Positions 51,530-64,000 of a stretch of DNA of 64,000 bases are shown here, piece by piece. The stretch is taken from NCBI RefSeq assembly GCF_037176765.1, contig NC_090025.1, positions 143,092,758 to 143,156,757 on the forward strand, written 5' to 3'. The stretch comes from Anolis sagrei (Eukaryota; Chordata; Lepidosauria; Squamata; Anolidae). The notes below the pieces were generated by a model. The model did no database searches. It saw only the letters and a list, made by a program, of their open reading frames with translations, and was not told the DNA's origin. Position 1 is the first letter of the stretch. Each line of letters begins with the position of its first letter. The position numbers and the translations under genes are program-made.

Positions 51530-52840
51530 GTTAAATTTAATTACAAGTAACAGCTCTCCATGGGGTTAAATTGTTAGTTCCACCTATAGAAGATTAATTA
51601 CCATAAATCAGTGGGAACTTGATCAATTTAGCCCTGTTTAAGTTCCACTGATTTACTCAGGAATAACAATTGGATGCTGGTTGTAGTAAGCTAAGCATTC
51701 CACATCATGTATCTGCTAAAGCAGACTGTTGTCTGCAAAAACTGATTACCCAATGTATGTTTTGTTCCTTATATTCAGAATATAAAAAGTCAATAAATTT
51801 CTTGAACAGTATGTTTAACTTATATTATCTAGGGAAAATGTCTAAGAGTGGAACAAGAAGTGAAATATCATGTTCTGTCACATGTAGGTCAAGGAATATT
51901 CCAGCCCTTTGAAATTCTGGTGATAAATGGTAGACACACACATTCCAGCAATTGCTTAAATGTCACCTATCTTGTGTACTCTTGGACCTTGAGTTTTAAG
52001 TTTAACAGGATTGTCCGGATAAGCCGTTCTTTCACAAGTGACTATATAAATTCCTCACGGAAATTCTCCTCATGTTTCCTTGGTCATGTTGTTGTTTAGC
52101 AGAGGACAAGCCTGGACAAAGATCAGTCCCTTGGAGACTTGCTGGATCAGAGGAAAAGCCTGTCTAGTTCAGCACTCTGTTGCCTACTTTCATGTTGCCT
52201 GATGACATGGAAATTCACACACAAAATATGAGAACAGAAACATATTGTTCACCAGCAATTAGTAGTCATTTATATGAGCTTAACTCTATACTGAAATCCT
52301 ACAGTTGGTAGTTATAACATTTTTTTTCTCCCTTTCTCTGTTTCCTCCGATCCATCGTAAAATGCCATGGAAAGTTGTACTCATTCTATCCACCCTAGAC
52401 ACAACAACTCCACCCATGAGGTTGCTGGCAGTGGCTGCTATTGCTGGTGGAAGAAACCCAAGCTGCTGGTGAGAATACACATTAGTGTTATGAGAAGCCA
52501 TGTGTACTATGCATGTCAATAGATACTTAAGTGTTAATGCTACATATACTTGGAATAAGTTGTGCTTCCTTCTGCAGGACTTGCTTCCAAATACATACAT
52601 AGAGGATCAGAATGTGAGTGCATGTAAACAGTGTGATTGGGGAAAGAAATAAAGAACAGATTTGGATGCTTACTTGTACTGTGCTCAATAGCCTGGCTTG
52701 GAACATACAAAAACCCACTCACATTTCTTCTAATTATTGAGCAAAAATCAGTAATATAAGGGGGAAATGTGAAAGTATTATTTTGATGGAAGCAATAAAC
52801 AAGCAAAAATGTGAGAGACCCATTCTCCCTATAATTGGTG
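51530..52840. other. Intergenic stretch without clear features
   Basis: Only short open frames lacking homology. No splice-framed coding segment was seen. Confidence 0.35.
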
Positions 52841-52849
52841 GGGTTCAAA

Positions 52850-53445
52850 ATGCTCTTTGATTGTAGATGAACTATAAATCCCAGCAACTACAACTCCCAA
52901 ATGTCAAGTCTATTTGCCCCAAACTCCATCAGTGTTCACATTTGGGCATATTGAGTATTTATGCTAAGTCTAGTCTAGATCCATCATTTGAGTCCACAGT
53001 GCTCTCTAGATATATGTGGACTACAATTCCAAAACTCAAGGTCTATGCGCACCAAACCCAGTATTTTCTGTTGGTCATGGGAGTTCTGTGTGCCAAGTTT
53101 GGTTCAATTCCATCATTGGTGGAGTTCAGAATGCTCTTTGATTGTAGGTTAGCTATAAATCCCAGTAGCTACAACTTCAAAATAACAAAATCAATCCCCC
53201 CCTCCCCAACCCCACCAGTATACAAATTTGGGCGTATCAGGTATTTGTGCCAAATTTGGTCCAGTGAATGAAAATACATTTGCTGGACCAGTGAATGAAA
53301 ATACATTCGCTGGACCAGTGAAAGAAAATAGATTAGCATAACTGTCATTTTGCTATAATAAAATTATAAATTATAGCAAATTTTGCTATAATAATAGCAA
53401 AATGACAGTTATGAAGTAGCAACAAAAAATAATTTTATGGTTGGG
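52850..53445. mobile_element. Non-autonomous DNA transposon (hAT-like), with internal tandem and palindromic parts
   Basis: TGCTCTTTGATTGTAGaTGA..CTATAAATCCCAGcAACTAC occurs twice (52850 and 53130). At 53262-53345 a 29-base unit with GGACCAGTGAATGAAAATAC repeats three times. 53338-53413 is an inverted repeat (20-base arms from CATAACTGTCATTTTGCTAT). It closes with GGTTGGGAGTCACCACAACA, a segment common at the ends of hAT-type elements. Confidence 0.55.
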
Positions 53446-53469
53446 AGTCACCACAACATGGGGAACGGA

Positions 53470-53880
53470 ATTAATTAATTAATTAATTTAAAACATTTAT
53501 ATTCTGCCTTTCTCACCCCGAAAGGGACTCAGGGCAGAGCACAGCATATATACGGCCGGGACACAAATTCTTATATACATACATACACATTAAAAACATT
53601 TATCAAAATTTTTAAAATACATCATTTAATACATCATTTAAAATACACCATTTAAAACGTCTTAGTCATCCATGTCAAATCTAATTGGCCTGGTAATCTT
53701 TCCTATTGCTGCTTTATTGCCCTGTCCCAAAAGCTTGGTCTCACAGCCAAGTTTTTACCATCCTTCTAAAGGACAGGAGAGAGGAGACCGACCTGATCTC
53801 ACCAGGAAGGGAGTTCCATAGCCGGGGAGCAATCACAAAGAAGGCCCTGTCTCTCGTTAAGGCCCTGTCTCTGCATTAAC
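53470..53880 (-). mobile_element. L2-type LINE 3' region, minus strand
   Basis: TTAATTAATTAATTTAAAAC tail, CCTTTCTCACCCCGAAAGGG 3' signature, then complements of the ORF end (GGAAGGGAGTTCCATAGCCG, AAGAAGGCCCTGTCTCTCG, the last words duplicated). Confidence 0.75.
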
Positions 53881-53884
53881 ACAT

Positions 53885-54560
53885 ATTCCTATTTTCAGGG
53901 GAATCCCTAAAAAGCAAATTTAGCTGTATTCCTCTTTTTTTCTAAGTTGCAGTCATAAGAGCACTTACTAACTAGTTGTTGCTATGTGCACTACACCATG
54001 CTAGCTGTCAGTAAGCCCCATTAAGAACATTCAAACAAACAGTGTATCTAATTGAGTATTTTATTCCTACATGAGCCAAATCAAGAAATGACATTAGCCT
54101 ATGTGAAACCCAGAAACAGGATGAAAGCAACCACAATTGTCTTGGTTCCCCAGCAGCTGACATACAGAGAGATATTCAGATACAGAACTGGCCTATGTAA
54201 CCATCGTGATAAGTAGTCACAGCTGGCCATTTCTTCTATTGTAAGGGCAAAGGAACCAAAATATTTCCCAAAAAAGCAGACTACTATGAATTTGTCTGAT
54301 TCTTGTTTACTTACCGTATTTTTATCCTGCCTTTCTCCTGATGTCTACATTCAAGATAGCTAACGACAAATATGACACAATACAATAAAAAACCCACAAA
54401 TGCACTGAAATACAAATATAAGCATTAAAGACAAGGAGTACTATGCAGAGCCAGATCCCTCTGGCGCCTTGATATTCATTGGTGGTTTCCCATCCAAGGA
54501 CTGACCAGGCCTGACCCTGCTTAGCTTCCAAAGTCAGAAAGGAGGGGGGGAAAGAAGGGC
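53885..54560. other. Intergenic stretch, nothing firm
   Basis: No gene. Around 54440-54535 the sequence CCATCCAAGGACTGACCAGG and CTGACCCTGCTTAGCTTCCA resembles the internal end of a 5S rRNA, so a decayed 5S-derived SINE fragment on one strand is possible. Confidence 0.3.
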
Positions 54561-54628
54561 TCTAAAGCTGTTAGGAATTGTGGGTCAAAACACCTAGAAG
54601 GCCAAAGTTTGCCCATGCCTGCTGAAGA

Positions 54629-55005
54629 ATCAATGCAGTTTGACACCCCTTTAACTACCATGGCTTATTGCTGTGGAATCATGGGAGTTTGCTGAGGCAT
54701 CAGAACTATTTGGCAGAGAAATGCCTTGTAAAACTCCAGCTCCCGTGACCAAATAGCACTGAGCCACGGCAGCTAAATTGCTGTCAAACTGCAATTATGC
54801 TACAGTGTCAGGCGTGGGCAAACTTTGACCATCCGGGTGTTTTGGACTTCAACTCCCACAATTCCTAACAGCCCCAGGTCTCTTCTTTTTCTCACTTAAG
54901 CGGCTGAGGGGGGAAAGGAAAGGGCCTGAGGCTGTTAGGAATTATGGGAGTTGAAGTCCAAAACATCAGGCATGGGCCAAAGTTTGCCCATGCCTGATGT
55001 AGATG
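54629..55005. mobile_element. Two adjacent MITEs (GTTTGACACC family, then GGCATGGGCAAAC family)
   Basis: 54629-54808 has AATGCAGTTTGACACCCC and its complement TGTCAAACTGCAATTATGC at the ends. 54812-54999 begins CAGGCGTGGGCAAACTTTG and ends AAGTTTGCCCATGCCTG, with internal CTTCAACTCCCACAATTCC arms. A right half-copy of the second family also lies at about 54570-54625. Confidence 0.7.
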
Positions 55006-55429
55006 CATCTTAAGAGTATAGGAATTGCACCATTTTGCATGGGTCTATTGATGTCCATTGAGTTTGGTTCCAGAGCAGTTAACGTGTCAAAAAAGCATTA
55101 ATTCTAGATGCAACCTCAGTCATGTTTATATCTGTCTGCCAAAGAGTGCTGGCACCTCACCAAACTGCAAATCCCATGATTCCATATCACTGAGCCAGGG
55201 CCTGTAAAAGTGGTGCCAAACTCCAGTTACTTTGGACTTACAACACCCAGTCAATGGCCAGGGATTCTGGGAATTAAAGTCCAAAGGAGCTGGAAACATT
55301 TGGGAAACAAGTTGAGAATGAGGCCTATTGGGACCCATGCGCATGAGGAGTGTTTATTCTCTGCATGAAAGGATACGCATGGATGGAAGAACTCTCTTGT
55401 GTGTTCCCAAGGGAAAAGGGAACTGTGTT

Positions 55430-56690
55430 TTCAAAGGCTTTCATGGCCAAAATCACTGGGTTGCAGTGACTTTTCCAGGGTGTAGGGCATGTTTCTGAAG
55501 CATTCTCTCCTGACATTTCACCCACATCTATGGCAGTCATCCTCAGAGACTGTGAGGTCTGTTGGAAACTAGGCAAGTGAGGTTTATATATCTGTGGAAT
55601 GTCCAGGGTGGGAGAAAGAACTCTTGTCTGCTTGAGGCAAGCGTGAATGTTGCAGTCGGCCATCTTGATGAGCACTTAATGGCCTTGTAGCTTCAAAGCT
55701 GGGCTGGTTGCTGCCTGGGGGAACCCTTTGGAGTTTTATTTATTTATTTATTTATATTCTGCCCTATCTCCCTGGAGGGACTCAGGACAGATTTCAAACA
55801 TAAAAGGCAAATATTCAATGCCTGGACACAACAGAGATGCGTGATCGCATCTTTGTATACGAACCCATGAGATCCCTTCGATCATCCGGGGAGGCCCTGC
55901 TCTCGATCCCACCAGCATTGCAGGCGCGGTTGGTGGGGACGAGAGAGAGGGCCTTTTCGGTGGTGGCCCCTCGACTCTGGAACTCACTCCCTAAAGACAT
56001 CAAACAAGCCCCAACGTTGGCAGTCTTCAGGAGGAGCTTGAAGACGTGTGGTTGTTCCAGTGTGCCTTCCCGGAATAATGATCTCATAGCACTTTGTCCT
56101 CCAAAGCACTTTACATTTTTTAGATCTGCTCGTATGCCCTTCCACAAACGCCACTATCACCTTCTGTCCATGTCCCAGCATTATTTCCATTTTAACTTTA
56201 CATTTGGCCTTCCCACTGTTTTTAATTGCGTGTTGTCTTATTGATAATGTTGTATATTTTATTATCTATGTTTTATTTTAATTGCGTGTACTGTTGTTGT
56301 TTTGCTTGTATTATTGTATTTGGGCTCGGCCTCATGTAAGCTGCACCGAGTCCCTTGAGGAGATGGTAGCGGGGTACAAATAAAGTGTTATTTTGTTCAT
56401 TTTCATGGTTTCCTCCTTTGTGTTGAAATTGTCCACATGCTTGTGGATTTCCATGCCTTCTCTGTGTAGCCTGACATGGTAGTTGTTGGTGTGGTCCAGC
56501 ATTTCTGTGTTCTCAAATAATAGGCTGTGTCCAGGTTGGCTCATCGGGTGCTCTGCTATGTCTGACTTCTCTGAATCAGTCTGCAGGGCTTTTCATGTTC
56601 CTTGATTCGTGTCTGGGCAATGCTGCCTTTGGTGGTCCCTATGTAGGCTTGTCCACAGCTGCATGGTATAGACTCCCCACAAGGCCCGAA
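55430..56690 (-). mobile_element. PLE 3' part, minus strand, interrupted by an L2-type LINE
   Basis: 55430-55735 is the terminal-repeat end (hammerhead-like complement at 55512-55546); 56396-56690 is the nuclease end (complement codes PCSCGQAYIGTTKGS and TRIKEHEKPCRL). Both are in the same orientation and the order fits one old element, with the segment between replaced by the L2 at 55740-56395. The PLE part reaches the edge of the MDM2 CpG island. Confidence 0.82.
55740..56395 (+). mobile_element. L2-type LINE 3' end, plus strand, inside the PLE remnant
   Basis: The frame RDRIFVYEPMRSLRSSGEAL, RERAFSVVAPRLWNSLP is the end of L2 RT; a 3' UTR follows, with GTAAGCTGCACCGAGTCCC and AAATAAAGTGTTATT at the end. 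It starts with TTTATTTATTTATTTATATT and an inverted L2 tail scrap. Confidence 0.85.
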
Positions 56691-56799
56691 ATTCAAAAAA
56701 GGAAACGGTTGGGGAGGGAAGACGCCGGTAGGGAGGCGCTCGCGAGGCGACCTTGTAGCGCGCGCATGCGCGAGAGGGAAAGCGAGAGCGCGCGCGCGC

Positions 56800-56832
<33 letters not shown>

Positions 56833-57142
56833 CGGCCCCAAAATGGCGGCGCAAGAGGGGCGCCTTGGCTGCCCCAATAGGCCCGGAGACCCTTCCGTGG
56901 CTCTCTAGGGTGGAGTCCGTGAGTATTTTGTGGGAGAGAAGAGCGGTAAAAGGCTCCCCCTACTTCCCTACTCCTTCTTCGTGGTTTGGGAATATAAAAT
57001 GAGGGGGGTTTCTTGTGGCCCCTCCGTAGAAAGATGGGGAAGAGGGTCAAGGGCCGGGCCTCCACTTGGGAGCTGGTCAGCGGCCTTTATTCGCCCTCCT
57101 CCTCCTTCTGGTTGACTCAGCTCCGGTTTGGCCCCTCCCGCG

Positions 57143-57162
57143 GGTCATGCTCGGGCATGTCG
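57143..57162 (+). promoter_or_regulatory. p53 response element 1
   Basis: GGTCATGCTC followed with no spacer by GGGCATGTCG. Against RRRCWWGYYY each half has a single mismatch and both keep the CATG core. The first half has the same GGTC start as the mammalian element. Confidence 0.75.
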
Positions 57163-57181
57163 GGGCCGCGGTTGGAAGAGG

Positions 57182-57201
57182 AGCGAAGTCCAGGCTTGCC
57201 T
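57182..57201 (+). promoter_or_regulatory. p53 response element 2
   Basis: AGCGAAGTCC followed with no spacer by AGGCTTGCCT. The second half is a perfect RRRCWWGYYY; the first has two mismatches, like its mammalian counterpart. It begins 20 bases after element 1 ends. Confidence 0.75.
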
Positions 57202-57359
57202 CTAGAGGCGGCAGTATTTATACTCGGCCCGCGTTGCCTTGCGTGTAATGGCCACAGCTTGGGGACTTCCCTGAGGAATGAATTCCCGGCCTCTGCTTTT
57301 GAAGCATTCCTGACGTCCTCCTCTCCTCTCCTCTCCACAGGCCAGTGTGCAAGACGAAG

Positions 57360-64000
<6,641 letters not shown>

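Larger units (their letters stand above)
57113..57222 (+). promoter_or_regulatory. MDM2: MDM2 P2 promoter: AP-1-type site, two p53-type elements and TATA-like box
   Basis: TGACTCA (AP-1 consensus) at 57113-57119; p53-type elements at 57143-57162 and 57182-57201; TATTTATA at 57215-57222. The order and spacing match the p53-inducible intron 1 promoter of mammalian MDM2, including the shared words TTGACTCAGCT and AAGTCC. This is the known feedback by which p53 raises its own inhibitor. The match is by eye and memory; binding is not shown. Confidence 0.8.
56690..57300 (+). promoter_or_regulatory. MDM2: MDM2 CpG island with candidate P1 promoter and exon 1
   Basis: Strongly GC- and CpG-rich, with a (CG)n then (GA)n run at about 56787-56832. 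A YY1-type AAAATGGCGGC lies at 56840-56850, typical of TATA-less start sites. A good donor, CCGTGAGT, at 56919 would close a non-coding exon 1 of roughly 70-100 bases. In mammals MDM2 has a constitutive P1 promoter of this kind. Start and exon 1 limits are inferred. Confidence 0.6.

Noticed and set aside
56556-57065. A 169-codon minus-strand frame crossing the MDM2 CpG island
   Set aside because: One end is the PLE nuclease remnant and the rest is the complement of the island, with RARA/SLSL low-complexity translation.

Overview
The window is nuclear DNA from a vertebrate, almost certainly a squamate reptile. Three host genes lie head to tail on the + strand in the order NUP107 - SLC35E3 - MDM2, the same order as on human chromosome 12. 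The repeats point to squamates: CR1 and L2 LINE tails, a tRNA-headed SINE with a BovB-type tail (Sauria SINE type), many short non-autonomous DNA transposons with hAT-like 8-bp target duplications, and abundant Penelope-like elements (PLEs). I place it among lizards and snakes but cannot name the species.

Layout. 1-27,150: NUP107, entered inside intron 1; 27 coding exons (2 to 28 by the human count) are intact with proper splice sites, stop codon and poly(A) signals. 27,150-28,835: intergenic, with a PLE fragment, an interspersed repeat and a truncated SINE. 28,835-42,171 plus 3' UTR: SLC35E3, five coding exons giving 311 residues, with a GC-rich first exon. A perfect 55-bp inverted repeat sits just upstream of its start codon and a CR1-derived minisatellite lies in intron 1. 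Intron 4 holds a complete, very young PLE (36,704-40,649) with a 12-bp target-site duplication. 43,300-56,700: repeat-rich intergenic DNA with degraded PLE, CR1, L2 and SINE copies and several stretches with nothing recognisable. 56,690-64,000: the MDM2 CpG island, a candidate upstream exon, the internal p53-responsive P2 promoter, and coding exons 3 to 8 (the gene runs off the window).

The most interesting structures are (i) the PLE, with inverted and direct terminal repeats, an open 806-codon reverse transcriptase/GIY-YIG reading frame, and a minimal hammerhead-ribozyme-like motif whose predicted cut lies 7 nt before the ATG; (ii) the conserved but compressed MDM2 P2 promoter with two p53-type sites directly downstream of PLE/L2 debris; and (iii) the perfect hairpin in front of SLC35E3.

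Roles: NUP107 is a scaffold subunit of the nuclear pore Y complex, SLC35E3 an orphan solute carrier of the nucleotide-sugar/triose-phosphate translocator superfamily, and MDM2 the E3 ligase that restrains p53. They are neighbours by ancient synteny rather than a working unit. Gene calls rest on comparison with protein sequences known from memory; no database search was run.
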